From positions 16,648-80,647 of the forward strand of contig NZ_QRCB01000043.1 in the NCBI RefSeq assembly GCF_009833095.1: a stretch of 64,000 nucleotides of DNA. The letters are read 5' to 3'. The stretch comes from Nitrosomonas sp. JL21 (GTDB lineage: Bacteria > Pseudomonadota > Gammaproteobacteria > Burkholderiales > Nitrosomonadaceae). The position numbers were made by a program, and so were the translations under genes. How positions within the stretch are numbered: the first letter of the stretch is position 1; each line of letters begins with the position of its first letter. Below, in pieces: positions 1 to 8,654 of this stretch. Under the pieces are notes generated by a model, which saw nothing but the letters and a program-made list of their open reading frames with translations, was not told where the DNA came from and searched no databases.

Positions 1-128
1 ACAGTAATGTGCTTGAAGTCATGGTGGGGCGCTTGCGACGCAAGCTCGATCCCGATGGTGTTCTGAACCCGATTGAAACGATGCGCGGGCGCGGTTATCG
101 ATTCACGCTGGCCTGCAATAAATCCTGA
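1..128 (+). CDS. C-terminal end of an OmpR/PhoB-family response regulator (partial)
   Basis: The frame is open from the window edge to the TGA at 126-128, about 41 codons. The translated tail carries VGRLRRKLD followed by PIETMRGRGYRF, which are the recognition helix and the closing beta-hairpin wing of the OmpR/PhoB winged-helix domain. The receiver domain lies outside the window. The stop codon overlaps the ATG of the sensor kinase by one base (TGATG), the usual arrangement of a translationally coupled regulator-kinase pair. Partnership with that kinase is inferred from this overlap. Confidence 0.85.
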   Translation, partial: SNVLEVMVGRLRRKLDPDGVLNPIETMRGRGYRFTLACNKS

Positions 129-1465
129 TGATGTCGCTGAACCAGCGCGTTTTATCCAGCGCGGTGCTGGTATTGCTGATCTTTATCGTCGGCATGGCGT
201 TGACCATGGACCGGGCTTTTTACGATAGCGCCCGATTGGGAGTACAAGACCGTCTGTTTGCAAAATTGCTGATGATCATGGGCGATACCGAAGTAGAGGA
301 ATCGGGCGCTTTGGATGTATCCACCAATTTGCTCGATGCGGAATTCGGCCATGTGAATTCAGATGCCTATGCATTCATCCTCGATCATGCTAATACCCTT
401 GTCTGGCGCTCAACGTCATCGTTGAGTGAGCAAATCCCGGCGATTCCGCTTCTCGCCCAGGGAGAGAAACAATTTTCTCAAATTCTAATCAATGGTCAGC
501 CGTACTTCATGTATAGCTACCGGATCGGTTGGGAAACAGAGTTGCGCGAATATCCGCTGACGTTCAGTGTCGTTATCAACACGGAATCGTTTGATGCCCA
601 AATGGATCGTTATCGCGAAGATCTTTGGGGCTGGCTCGGAACCATGGTGATGCTGTTGCTGGCAATGCAAATGCTGGCGTTACGGTGGGGCTTGCAGCCG
701 CTTCGCAAAGTATCAGCCGAGCTTGCCGCGATAGAATCAGGTCAGCAGGAGAATCTTAAGGGGATGTATCCTAGCGAATTGAGATTGTTGACTGACAGCA
801 TCAATTCGTTGATCAATCATGAGCATAAACAGCAGAAACGCTATCGGAATGGTTTGGCCGATTTGGCGCATAGCCTCAAAACACCGCTGGCAGTTCTACA
901 GGGCGCTCTCAATAGCGACGAGGATGAGTCGTCGCGCCGCAAGACGATTCACGAACAAATTGAGCGCATGGATAACATCGTGCATTATCAATTGCGCCGT
1001 GCCGCCACTGCCGGAAGCTCACCAGGTATGGGTTTGCTCATATTACTTCCCATGGTTAACCGAATCATCATGACGGTGAAAATGGCTTATCGAAGTAAGC
1101 ATCCTGAGATCAACCTCGATATCCCCGAGACCATCAGCTTACGAATTGATGAAGGGGATTTGATGGAATTGCTCGGTAATCTGATCGACAACGCGTTTAA
1201 GTGGTGTCGGATGGGTATCGGCATATCAGCAACTTGTCAGGGAAATTGGGTGGAGATTCAGGTAAAGGACGACGGGCCGGGCATTCAATCCCATGAAATT
1301 GCACGGATCCTGGAACGCGGCGTACGCGCTGATCAATCTACCCCTGGACATGGTATTGGCTTGGCGATCGTGCGCGATATCATTCAGGTCTACGGGGGTG
1401 AATTGACAATTCAGAACAATCATCCTACCGGCGCTTGCATCACCCTGAGGCTTAAGAAAAAATAA
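128..1465 (+). CDS. Two-component sensor histidine kinase (PhoQ/QseC-like)
   Basis: A 445-residue inner-membrane sensor kinase. Hydrophobic segments near residues 9-27 and 167-185 bracket a periplasmic sensor domain of about 140 residues. A HAMP-like linker follows, then the H-box LADLAHSLKTP with His248 as the predicted phosphorylation site, the N-box NLIDNAFKW, the G1 motif DDGPGI and the G2 motif GHGIGLAIV, so the catalytic core looks complete. The first of two adjacent ATG codons overlaps the stop of the upstream OmpR-type regulator, its likely phosphotransfer partner. The stimulus is unknown; PhoQ-like proteins sense divalent cations or envelope stress, but nothing here proves that. Confidence 0.88.
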   Translation: MMSLNQRVLSSAVLVLLIFIVGMALTMDRAFYDSARLGVQDRLFAKLLMIMGDTEVEESGALDVSTNLLDAEFGHVNSDAYAFILDHANTLVWRSTSSLSEQIPAIPLLAQGEKQFSQILINGQPYFMYSYRIGWETELREYPLTFSVVINTESFDAQMDRYREDLWGWLGTMVMLLLAMQMLALRWGLQPLRKVSAELAAIESGQQENLKGMYPSELRLLTDSINSLINHEHKQQKRYRNGLADLAHSLKTPLAVLQGALNSDEDESSRRKTIHEQIERMDNIVHYQLRRAATAGSSPGMGLLILLPMVNRIIMTVKMAYRSKHPEINLDIPETISLRIDEGDLMELLGNLIDNAFKWCRMGIGISATCQGNWVEIQVKDDGPGIQSHEIARILERGVRADQSTPGHGIGLAIVRDIIQVYGGELTIQNNHPTGACITLRLKKK

Positions 1466-1495
1466 GCGTGGGCGCAGTGCTTCTAACTCACGCTT
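1464..1495. terminator. Inverted repeat between convergent kinase and GDT1 genes
   Basis: AAGCGTG at 1464-1470 pairs with CACGCTT at 1489-1495. The stem is flanked by an A-rich run on the left and by TTTTAT on the right, so it could end transcription from either side. The 18-base loop is long for an intrinsic terminator and the structure includes both stop codons, so this is a modest call. Confidence 0.45.
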
Positions 1496-1760
1496 TTATC
1501 AGAGTCCATATTCCAATCAGAATAAACCCAGCACCGGCAATATATTGCAAGTGCTTAGCGCTGATATGATCAGAAATGAAACCACCGGCCAGAACGCCAA
1601 TGGCTGACGTGGCGATGAGGGCCAATGAGGCCCCTGCAAATATCGTCAGCTTGCTGACCTCCTTATCGGCTGCAAAAAGAAGTGTTGCCAATTGCGTTTT
1701 GTCTCCCAGTTCTGCAATAAAAACCGTCATGAAGACGGTCAGCAGCAGTGTGTAATTCAT
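1488..1760 (-). CDS. Half-size TMEM165/GDT1 (UPF0016) family membrane protein
   Basis: A 90-residue protein with three predicted membrane helices and one copy of the family signature, FIAELGDKTQLATLLFAA (residues 14-31, with the E-x-G-D-K-T core at 17-22). GDT1/TMEM165 proteins export Mn2+ or Ca2+. The full-length form carries two inverted copies of this signature in about 190-220 residues, so this is a single-repeat version that would have to form dimers or pair with another half encoded elsewhere. No second half is adjacent. I looked for a yybP-ykoY manganese riboswitch upstream and did not find its conserved loops. Confidence 0.85.
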   Translation of the reverse strand: MNYTLLLTVFMTVFIAELGDKTQLATLLFAADKEVSKLTIFAGASLALIATSAIGVLAGGFISDHISAKHLQYIAGAGFILIGIWTLIKA

Positions 1761-1951
1761 CGTTAATCGACCTCAGTTAATTCATGTCATGCTGTCATAT
1801 TATCAGCTTGCTTTTAAATGCGTACAGCCATAAAAAATTTTAAAGTTTTAAAGATCTCATCCGAAATAAGTAAAGGCCGCAATATAGGCTAATTATCAAT
1901 AGGCGATGTATTGAAAACAAATTTAAGTGCGATTAAAAAAGGTAAAGCTAT

Positions 1952-3136
1952 ATGACCAACAAAGCAGAGCAGGTACTTTCGGGAGCTTCACATAAAAAAA
2001 TGGGGGCCGCCAAAGTGCTCGTCGTTATCGATAAATACATAGCCGGAAAAACCTTTAAAAAAATGCTGGAAGAGTGGAATTACCATATCACAGGGGTTTG
2101 TGCTGCAGGTAAAGAAGCATTGATAAAAGCACGAGAAAATAAGCCAGATCTCATTTTAACGGATGTTGAACTAAAAGATTGTAATGGCATACGCTTAGTG
2201 AAACAGTTGAATTTACAACCGGATCAGTCAAATCTCGGTATTTATTTTACCGCCTACGCTACTGACCTGATTGTGCAACGCACGCTCAACGCAGCTAGTG
2301 CATTAGGTTATTCAATCAAATCTCCGACGGATAAGTTCGCGCGAAATTTCGAAGCGAGTTTTTGCCGATATTTCGGTATTGATCAGACAACTATTTATAG
2401 CAAAAAGAAAGAATCCGCTACTAAACCGATTCAAGTGCTACTAGTCGATGATCAACAAATTGTGCTGTGGGGGTTAGAAAAGCTGATTGGTAATGAGCAA
2501 CCAGCCATGGAGGTGGTGGCAACCGCGACTAATATTTCTGATGCCAAGCAACGGGTCATGGAAAAGCAGCCAGACATTGTTGTTCTTAATATCTCTCTGG
2601 GAGATGAGGATTGCATCAATTTGATTCCTGAATTCACCCATAATGGAAACACGCGCGTGGTTATTTTCACTGAAACGCATGATAAGGAAATCATCGATCG
2701 CGCAGTCCTGAGTGGTGCGAGAGGCGTGGTGCACAAGAAAGAACCCATGCACACCATTGTGAGGGCGATTGAAAAAATCCACGATGGTGAGCTGTGGCTT
2801 GATCGGATTACCACGGGTCGTATTTTTCTTCAGAATTCCCGTTTTCGCGGAAAAATGGCACACGACCCCGATGCTGAAAAAATTTCAACCCTTACTCGAA
2901 AAGAATGCATGATTCTCCGAGCTTTCTCGGATGGGGTGGGAGGAGAACAGAATAAACAGATTGCGGCAAAGTTATGCATGAGTGAGCATACTCTCCGCAA
3001 TCATTTGACATCGATCTTCAGTAAGTTGGGCATTAAGAACCGATTCAGTCTCTTTGCCTATGCCAAGCAACATTTTCAGCAGCCTGTTGGCTTGCCGGAT
3101 CCCTCTAAACTACCCTTTGAGAGTTTCTCCCGGTAG
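1952..3136 (+). CDS. Tandem-receiver LuxR/NarL-type regulator with degenerate receivers
   Basis: A 394-residue protein with two receiver-like domains (about residues 20-145 and 158-285) and a LuxR-type helix-turn-helix near the C terminus (LTRKECMILRAF to NRFSLFAYAKQH). The first receiver keeps an aspartate at the phosphoacceptor position (Asp71 in LTDVEL) but has only one residue of the usual acidic pair (VVIDKY), and the conserved Lys-Pro is altered to KSP. The second keeps the acidic pair (LLVDDQQ, Asp166-Asp167) but has asparagine at the phosphoacceptor position (Asn213 in VLNISL). It therefore may not work by ordinary phosphorylation of both domains. No kinase gene is adjacent on this strand; it may be an orphan regulator. 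Confidence 0.85.
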   Translation: MTNKAEQVLSGASHKKMGAAKVLVVIDKYIAGKTFKKMLEEWNYHITGVCAAGKEALIKARENKPDLILTDVELKDCNGIRLVKQLNLQPDQSNLGIYFTAYATDLIVQRTLNAASALGYSIKSPTDKFARNFEASFCRYFGIDQTTIYSKKKESATKPIQVLLVDDQQIVLWGLEKLIGNEQPAMEVVATATNISDAKQRVMEKQPDIVVLNISLGDEDCINLIPEFTHNGNTRVVIFTETHDKEIIDRAVLSGARGVVHKKEPMHTIVRAIEKIHDGELWLDRITTGRIFLQNSRFRGKMAHDPDAEKISTLTRKECMILRAFSDGVGGEQNKQIAAKLCMSEHTLRNHLTSIFSKLGIKNRFSLFAYAKQHFQQPVGLPDPSKLPFESFSR

Positions 3137-3171
3137 GTAAATCTTAAGAAAAAGTAATGATTAGGCAAGGC

Positions 3172-3230
3172 GAAACCAGGTTCAATCCCTGCAGTTCTTG
3201 AAGCTCTGAGCAGATGATGAGCCTGGTTTC
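3172..3230. terminator. Long-loop inverted repeat between convergent regulator and cbbO genes
   Basis: GAAACCAGG at 3172-3180 pairs exactly with CCTGGTTTC at 3222-3230, separated by 41 bases that themselves contain CTGC and GCAG arms. It lies between the stop of the LuxR-type regulator and the stop of cbbO, where a bidirectional terminator would be expected. There is no clear T-run next to either arm, so factor-independent termination is uncertain. Confidence 0.35.
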
Positions 3231-3290
3231 AACGCCAAGTGGTACATATTTGAGCTGGTGGAACGCAGTATTTTTTAGTGTGATACTGGT

Positions 3291-5618
3291 TTATCTCGTC
3301 AATCCCGCATACAACACCGGTAGTTTTTCCGGTAGCCGCTCCACATGATCGACCACCAGATAATTGCGCTCACCGAAAATGCGCGATACATATTGATCCG
3401 CGCGTGGATCCAGGCTCATGCAATAGGTTAGGATACCGGAGCGGCCGGCTTCTTCGACGGCTTTTTTAGTGTCGTGGCGCAGGTATTGAGGATCGCGCAC
3501 ATCCACATCGGCTGGTTCTCCGTCAGTAATGACCAGCAGTAGTTTTTTTGCCGATTTTTGCAGTTTCAGGTAGTGCGTGGCGTGGCGCATGGCCGCGCCC
3601 ATGCGGGTCGAAAGCTGTCCTGACATGCCGGCGAGTTTGGCTTTGGGAATTTCGTCGTAGGGCTGATCGAAATCCTTGAAGCGGAAGTATTCGACATCGT
3701 GCCGACCATCTGAGCAGAAACCGTGAATCGCAAACGGGTCGCCGATTTTGTTGATGGCGTTGGCGAGCAGCACAGTTGCCTGGCGTGTCAGGTCGAGTAC
3801 GGAGTAGTCGTGTCCGGCGACTTTTTCATTCGTCGATTCGGACAGATCGAGTAGCACCAGCACGGAAATATCGCGTACCTTGCGTACCGACCGCATCATG
3901 ATGCGCGGATCGGGTTGCATGCCCATGCGAATATCGATCAGCGAGCGGATCGCAGCATTAATGTCGATTTCGTCACCATCTTCGAGCTTGCGAATGCGGC
4001 GGGTGCCTTGCGGCTGCATCGCGTCGAGCAGGAATTTCATGCGTGCGATTTCGCGTTTGTATTGGTTGGCGATGTCGTCGATGCACTGCATGTCACCCAG
4101 TTTGGCGCGTTTTTCCTGAACGGTGGCCCAATCCGGACGTTCAAGTTGAATTTGATAATCCCATTCGGAATAGTGGTAGGGGGCCGATACCGGTTCCTTG
4201 CCTTCCATATCGTTGTACGAGACGCCCATGTCTTCGTACGGGAAGAATTCGGTGCCCATGACCCAGATTTCCTCTGCGTCGTCTCCGGCGGTTTCGACGT
4301 CGAGTTCGTTGGCAAATTCCATGACGTTGACGTATTTGCGCACTTGTTTCGGCGCATCGTAACCGGCCGACAGCGATTTGTTGAAATCGAACTCTTCGAA
4401 TTCCCAGAAATAGCGATTGTCATCTCGATACGGCGCGGTGAGTATGTCGGTGCGGGGGTTGTACGGAATCCGTTTGTCTATGAAACTATGGGCAAGTTGT
4501 ACACCGATTTCCCACGAGGTTTTGTGGCTATGGAGCTGGTCTTTTGCCGCTTTGAATAGTTTCCGTCCTTCGACGATCCATGGGTCCTTGTCTTGGTAAT
4601 CCGGGTCGAGCAGTGCGCGCGCCAAGCGGTTCAAATAATCGCCCATCGATGCATTCATGTCCGGTGTGGCGCTATGCAATGCCGACCACGTTTGGCGCAA
4701 GCCAGGAAAACGCCGGATCGACAGCTCTTCGATACGCGCATCTTCAATGACCGAAATCACGGCCATTTGCATCGGATTTAAACTTTCCGCAGAAATCGGT
4801 TGCTGGGTTTCGACCAGATGTGCCGCAGCATGCGCTGCAGCGGCTCGGTACACTTCCGTTGCCGATACATCGCCATAGGCGTCGTAGGCATCAGGCAGAT
4901 TAATAAAATAATTTTCGATGAAAGGCTTGTAACCCTCGCGCGTTTCAAAGTCGCCCGATGTTGGTTTCATGAAAAAATCCCGTCCCCACAATGCGCGCAG
5001 ATACATATTGATACGGCGTTGCACGTCGACGAACAAGGTACCTTTGCGTTCTTTCTGCAATACTGCGAGGGATTCTTTCGATTCCAAACCAAAATAGCGG
5101 ATTTGCTCTTCGTAATTGGTGCGGTGCGCATGTGCGCCCCACATGGCCCAGCGGCGCAAGCCGCCCAGTGTCAATTGTCCGAACAGGATATCCAGTTTGC
5201 CGAGCATCGGGCGGATGCCGCGCGGCGCTTGCGCGATCAAGGTATTCAGGAATTGCAGATAATTCTGAAACAGATGGGTATCGCCCAGTCTTTTGGCAGC
5301 GGTCGGCGAGGTTGCCAGCACCAGTTCGATGACGGCGCCGGATGTGCGTGAAGCGAGACTCAATAGCGAGGTGGCCAGATCACCGACCATGTCTTCGCCG
5401 ATTTCCTTAGCGACCAACGGAACCTCGTCGATCCAGCAATCGACCAAGCTGCGCCCCCGTCCCAAGCCCCGGATCGCCGATGCTCCTTTCAGGTAATTAT
5501 CCAGGCCGCGCGGCGAGAAGATCTTGACAGCTTCTGGCCAGGCATGATGGAGCAATTCGACCGATTCCGGTTCCAGATCTTCAAGTAATTCTTTGTAATC
5601 ATCCAGATTGATACTCAT
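3291..5618 (-). CDS. cbbO: CbbO, VWA-domain subunit of the RuBisCO activase
   Basis: A 775-residue protein that, with the hexameric AAA ATPase CbbQ, forms the CbbQO RuBisCO activase that removes inhibitory sugar phosphates from the active site. The C-terminal third is a von Willebrand factor A domain with the metal-binding MIDAS motif DLSES (Asp591). The long N-terminal helical region is the part known in the family to contact CbbQ and RuBisCO. Length matches CbbO proteins. It is the last gene of the cbb operon, 64 bases behind cbbQ; the cbbN gene found in some nitrosomonads is absent here. Its paralogue NorD lies about 55 kb away in this window. Confidence 0.92.
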   Translation of the reverse strand: MSINLDDYKELLEDLEPESVELLHHAWPEAVKIFSPRGLDNYLKGASAIRGLGRGRSLVDCWIDEVPLVAKEIGEDMVGDLATSLLSLASRTSGAVIELVLATSPTAAKRLGDTHLFQNYLQFLNTLIAQAPRGIRPMLGKLDILFGQLTLGGLRRWAMWGAHAHRTNYEEQIRYFGLESKESLAVLQKERKGTLFVDVQRRINMYLRALWGRDFFMKPTSGDFETREGYKPFIENYFINLPDAYDAYGDVSATEVYRAAAAHAAAHLVETQQPISAESLNPMQMAVISVIEDARIEELSIRRFPGLRQTWSALHSATPDMNASMGDYLNRLARALLDPDYQDKDPWIVEGRKLFKAAKDQLHSHKTSWEIGVQLAHSFIDKRIPYNPRTDILTAPYRDDNRYFWEFEEFDFNKSLSAGYDAPKQVRKYVNVMEFANELDVETAGDDAEEIWVMGTEFFPYEDMGVSYNDMEGKEPVSAPYHYSEWDYQIQLERPDWATVQEKRAKLGDMQCIDDIANQYKREIARMKFLLDAMQPQGTRRIRKLEDGDEIDINAAIRSLIDIRMGMQPDPRIMMRSVRKVRDISVLVLLDLSESTNEKVAGHDYSVLDLTRQATVLLANAINKIGDPFAIHGFCSDGRHDVEYFRFKDFDQPYDEIPKAKLAGMSGQLSTRMGAAMRHATHYLKLQKSAKKLLLVITDGEPADVDVRDPQYLRHDTKKAVEEAGRSGILTYCMSLDPRADQYVSRIFGERNYLVVDHVERLPEKLPVLYAGLTR

Positions 5619-5682
5619 GGCGGCACCTGTTAATGAATTAAAACATTCTCAGCGGGGTAAAACGGAGTAATGATCTACTGGA

Positions 5683-6489
5683 TTAGTTGAAGAACGTGCT
5701 AACTGCGGCATCGAGTGCATCGCGCATATCCGGGTCGTCGGTAATCGGACGCACCAACGCCACGCGGCATGCGGCATGCGCATCGACTTTCTTGGCGATC
5801 AAACTGCCAGCATAAATCAACATGCGAGTGGAAATACCTTCGTCCAAGCCATGACCTTTCAAATTGCGCGCACGTTCAGCGATCGATACCAGTTTTTCGG
5901 CAATCTCATTAGATACGCCAGATTCGTGAGCTACAATTTCGCTTTCGACTTCATGATTGGGATAATTGAAGTCCAATGCACCAAAACGTTGCTTAGTCGA
6001 CTGTTTTAGATCTTTCATCAAACTCTGATACCCTGGGTTGTAGGAAATGACGATCTGAAAATCCGAATGTGCTTGGACCAATTCGCCTTTTTTCTCCAGC
6101 GGCAGTACGCGGCGATTATCGGTGAGAGGGTGGATGACTACGGTAGTATCCTGGCGTGCTTCCACCACCTCATCCAAATAGCAAATTGCGCCGTAACGTG
6201 CAGCCACTGCCAACGGACCATCCTGCCAGCGTGTACCACTAGCATCCAACAAGAAGCGACCGACCAGATCGGAAGCGGTCATGTCTTCGTTACAGGCTAC
6301 GGTAATGAGTGGTTTTTTTAGTTTCCACGCCATGTATTCGACGAAACGAGTCTTGCCGCAACCGGTCGGGCCCTTCAGCATCATGGGCATGCGCACCGAA
6401 TAGGCTGCTTCGTACAATTGCACTTCATCGGCTACCGGATGGTAATAGGGTTCTTTAGTAACACGATATTGATCGATGATATCGCTCAT
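5683..6489 (-). CDS. cbbQ: CbbQ, MoxR-type AAA ATPase of the RuBisCO activase
   Basis: A 268-residue AAA+ ATPase of the MoxR/NorQ branch. It has Walker A GPTGCGKT (residues 40-47), Walker B ICYLDE (Asp106-Glu107) and the family segment [13 protein letters not shown]. It forms the ATP-driven ring of the CbbQO activase. AGGAG stands seven bases before the ATG. The gene is separated from cbbS by a 115-base gap with a strong terminator-like hairpin, so activase genes are probably expressed well below RuBisCO. The NorQ protein at 59104 shares almost the same Walker A and Walker B segments. Confidence 0.94.
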   Translation of the reverse strand: MSDIIDQYRVTKEPYYHPVADEVQLYEAAYSVRMPMMLKGPTGCGKTRFVEYMAWKLKKPLITVACNEDMTASDLVGRFLLDASGTRWQDGPLAVAARYGAICYLDEVVEARQDTTVVIHPLTDNRRVLPLEKKGELVQAHSDFQIVISYNPGYQSLMKDLKQSTKQRFGALDFNYPNHEVESEIVAHESGVSNEIAEKLVSIAERARNLKGHGLDEGISTRMLIYAGSLIAKKVDAHAACRVALVRPITDDPDMRDALDAAVSTFFN

Positions 6490-6541
6490 GATGAGCTCCT
6501 GTGATAGTTATCTTAGAAACATGGTTCCACGAATTCCGGTC

Positions 6542-6580
6542 AAAAAAAACCCCCGGCCCTGTGATAGGGGTAAGGGGGTT
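6542..6580 (-). terminator. Attenuating intrinsic terminator between cbbS and cbbQ
   Basis: Read on the minus strand, AACCCCC (complement of 6574-6580) pairs with GGGGGTT (complement of 6548-6554), with an inner ACCCC/AGGG pairing, and is followed by eight T residues (complement of 6542-6549). That is a textbook GC stem plus U-tract placed directly after cbbS. Since cbbQ and cbbO follow in the same orientation without another obvious promoter, partial read-through is the likely function. A second small dyad, GGGTT/AACCC, stands just before it at 6584-6596. Confidence 0.75.
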
Positions 6581-6604
6581 TCAGGGTTCGAAACCCGTTA
6601 TGAC

Positions 6605-6961
6605 TTATACGGTCTTGCCGCGGTATATCACCATCGCTGTACCTTGCGATTGGTTGAAATTATTATAACCAATCAACCGAACATGATTATTTGGATTAGC
6701 TTTATGACATGCGGCAGCTTCTGCCAGCACGCGTTCTACATCCGTTTCACCAAACATTGGCAATTTCCACATATACCAGTAAGAGTCCATAACATACTCA
6801 GGTTCGGTATGTTCGATGGCTGGGTTCCAGCCTTTACTGATTAAATATTGCACTTGTTTCTTGATATCTTTGTCGGCCATGGCAGGCAGATAGGAAAATG
6901 TTTCAAATTTACGGCTTGCTGGATCACTGACACGTGATTTGTAATCGATTACTTCGCTCAT
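6605..6961 (-). CDS. cbbS: RuBisCO small subunit, form IA
   Basis: A 118-residue small subunit of ribulose-1,5-bisphosphate carboxylase/oxygenase. It has the family features of the N-terminal FETFSYLP segment, [12 protein letters not shown] in the middle and [14 protein letters not shown] near the C terminus, which is the form IA pattern. Small subunits cap the L8 core to make the L8S8 enzyme. It follows cbbL by 79 bases and has AAGGAA before the start. No carboxysome shell genes accompany it, so the enzyme is probably the cytosolic type. Confidence 0.96.
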   Translation of the reverse strand: MSEVIDYKSRVSDPASRKFETFSYLPAMADKDIKKQVQYLISKGWNPAIEHTEPEYVMDSYWYMWKLPMFGETDVERVLAEAAACHKANPNNHVRLIGYNNFNQSQGTAMVIYRGKTV

Positions 6962-6987
6962 TATTTTTCCTTAACTTTAGTGAGATG

Positions 6988-7026
6988 AAGGAGAAAAGCA
7001 GTGTTTAATCATCAGCCTTTCTCCTT
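6988..7026 (-). promoter_or_regulatory. Intercistronic hairpin between cbbL and cbbS
   Basis: AAGGAGAAA at 6988-6996 is a perfect nine-base inverted repeat of TTTCTCCTT at 7018-7026, with a 21-base loop. It sits in the 79-base gap behind cbbL. There is no T-run after it on the minus strand, so it is more likely an mRNA-stabilising or translation-tuning structure than a terminator. Confidence 0.5.
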
Positions 7027-7040
7027 TGGCTATGTATTGC

Positions 7041-8462
7041 TTACTTGTGGGCTACGTCCAGTTTGTCAACAGTGTCAAACTCGAACTTGATCTCTTTCCA
7101 TGTTTCCATGGCGATTTTCAGTTCTGGACTACTTTTGGCTGCCTTGGTCAAGATCGCTTTGCCTTCTTTCTCGATTTCAATACCTTGGTTACGTGCTTCT
7201 ACGCAGGCTTCCAATGCAACACGGTTAGCCGCAGCGCCCGCAGCGTTACCCCATGGATGACCCAGGGTACCACCACCAAACTGCAAGCAAGCATCATCAC
7301 CGAAGATTGCAACCAGTGCTGGCATGTGCCAAACGTGAATACCACCCGATGCAACTGGAAATACACCTGGCATAGAACCCCAATCTTGGTCGAAGAACAG
7401 GCCGCGGCTGCGGTCTTCTTTGACGAATTTGTCACGCATGGTGTCGATCCAGCCGAGGGTTGCCGCACGGTCACCTTCCAGTTTACCAACCACGGTACCG
7501 GAGTGCAGGTGATCACCACCAGACAAACGCAGCACTTTGGTTAAAACGCGGAAATGAATGCCATGGTGCGGATTGCGGTCAAGCACAGCGTGCATAGCAC
7601 GGTGGATGTGCAGCAGCATTCCATTATTGCGGCACCAGTTAGCCAATCCTGTGTTGGCTGTTAAACCACCGGTCAAGTAGTCATGCATAATGATCGGTGC
7701 GCCCAATTCCTTGGCAAACTCTGCGCGCTTGTACATTTCTTCTGGGTTTGGTGCTGTTACGTTCAGGTAGTGGCCTTTACGTTCTCCGGTTTCACGTTCT
7801 GCTTTTTGGCAAGCTTCCACTACGAATTGGAAGCGATCGCGCCAACGCATGAAAGGCTGGCTGTTAACATTCTCATCGTCCTTGGTCAGATCCAGACCAC
7901 CGCGCAGACATTCATATACGGCACGGCCATAATTTTTGGCAGACAGACCCAGCTTAGGCTTGATGGTGCAACCTAACAGTGCACGGCCATATTTGTTCAA
8001 ACGATCGCGTTCCACTTGAATACCTGTAGGAGGGCCGCCGCAGGTTTTGACGTAAGCAATCGGGAAGCGCACATCTTCCAGACGCAGGGCGCGTAACGCT
8101 TTAAAACCAAACACGTTACCGACCAGCGAGGTCAGTACGTTAACGACAGAACCTTCTTCAAACAGATCAATCGGGTATGCCACGAAAGCATAAAAGCAGG
8201 TGTCATCTCCAGGTACATCTTCAATCTTGTAGGCGCGTCCTTTGTAGTAGTCCAGGTCGGTCAGCAAGTCGGTCCACACTGTGGTCCAGGTACCGGTGGA
8301 AGATTCTGCGGCTACTGCAGCAGCGACTTCTTCACGAGGTACGCCGGGTTGAGGGGTAATTTTGAAACAGGCCAGAAGATCCGTATCCAACGGGGTGTAT
8401 TCAGGTGTCCAGTAGGTTTGCCGGTATTCTTTAACACCTGCGTTATATGTTTTTACTGCCAT
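7041..8462 (-). CDS. cbbL: RuBisCO large subunit, form IA
   Basis: A 473-residue catalytic subunit that fixes CO2 onto ribulose-1,5-bisphosphate in the Calvin cycle. Visible active-site elements are the [11 protein letters not shown] segment (Lys168), the carbamylated lysine in [12 protein letters not shown] (Lys194, with metal ligands Asp196 and Glu197), the HIHRAMHA segment and loop 6 GTVVGKLEG. Length and sequence are those of form IA enzymes of chemolithoautotrophic proteobacteria. AGGAG stands eight bases before the ATG. It leads the cbbLSQO operon, transcribed away from cbbR from the promoter at 8567-8595. Confidence 0.98.
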   Translation of the reverse strand: MAVKTYNAGVKEYRQTYWTPEYTPLDTDLLACFKITPQPGVPREEVAAAVAAESSTGTWTTVWTDLLTDLDYYKGRAYKIEDVPGDDTCFYAFVAYPIDLFEEGSVVNVLTSLVGNVFGFKALRALRLEDVRFPIAYVKTCGGPPTGIQVERDRLNKYGRALLGCTIKPKLGLSAKNYGRAVYECLRGGLDLTKDDENVNSQPFMRWRDRFQFVVEACQKAERETGERKGHYLNVTAPNPEEMYKRAEFAKELGAPIIMHDYLTGGLTANTGLANWCRNNGMLLHIHRAMHAVLDRNPHHGIHFRVLTKVLRLSGGDHLHSGTVVGKLEGDRAATLGWIDTMRDKFVKEDRSRGLFFDQDWGSMPGVFPVASGGIHVWHMPALVAIFGDDACLQFGGGTLGHPWGNAAGAAANRVALEACVEARNQGIEIEKEGKAILTKAAKSSPELKIAMETWKEIKFEFDTVDKLDVAHK

Positions 8463-8566
8463 GATATTTTCTCCTATTAGATTCCACTCAACTCCAGCTA
8501 ACTGATCAGACCGAAAAGAGAGGACATTGCGTTACGAACATCAAACATCGCTACTACATGGAACGC

Positions 8567-8595
8567 ATGATAGCGCTAATAATCTATAAGAACAA
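8567..8595 (-). promoter_or_regulatory. Predicted sigma70 promoter of the cbb operon
   Basis: On the minus strand TTGTTC (complement of 8590-8595) and TATCAT (complement of 8567-8572) are spaced by exactly 17 bases, facing cbbL. The predicted start gives an untranslated leader of about 100 bases. The -35 box lies directly next to the CbbR-type operator, which is where LysR-family activators normally bind. Confidence 0.55.
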
Positions 8596-8610
8596 ATCAG
8601 TAATTCTGAT
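8596..8610. promoter_or_regulatory. Predicted CbbR (LysR-type) operator
   Basis: ATCAG at 8596-8600 and CTGAT at 8606-8610 form a perfect dyad around five bases. The site fits both the general LysR rule T-N11-A (8597 and 8609) and the CbbR consensus TNA-N7-TNA. It lies in the cbbR-cbbL divergent region one base upstream of the cbbL -35 box. A direct repeat of TTATGA follows at 8613-8618 and 8630-8635 and could belong to the same regulatory region. CbbR should activate cbbL and may repress its own gene from here. Confidence 0.65.
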
Positions 8611-8654
8611 ATTTATGATAAGGTGATGGTTATGAGAATTGCCTAGAATATACC

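Noticed and set aside
1761..1951. yybP-ykoY manganese riboswitch before the GDT1-family gene
   Set aside because: The conserved loop sequences of this riboswitch are not present in the leader on the minus strand.
3915..4559. Long plus-strand open frame of 214 codons inside cbbO
   Set aside because: It is antisense to a clear cbbO gene, has no recognisable domain and reflects third-position bias of the real gene.
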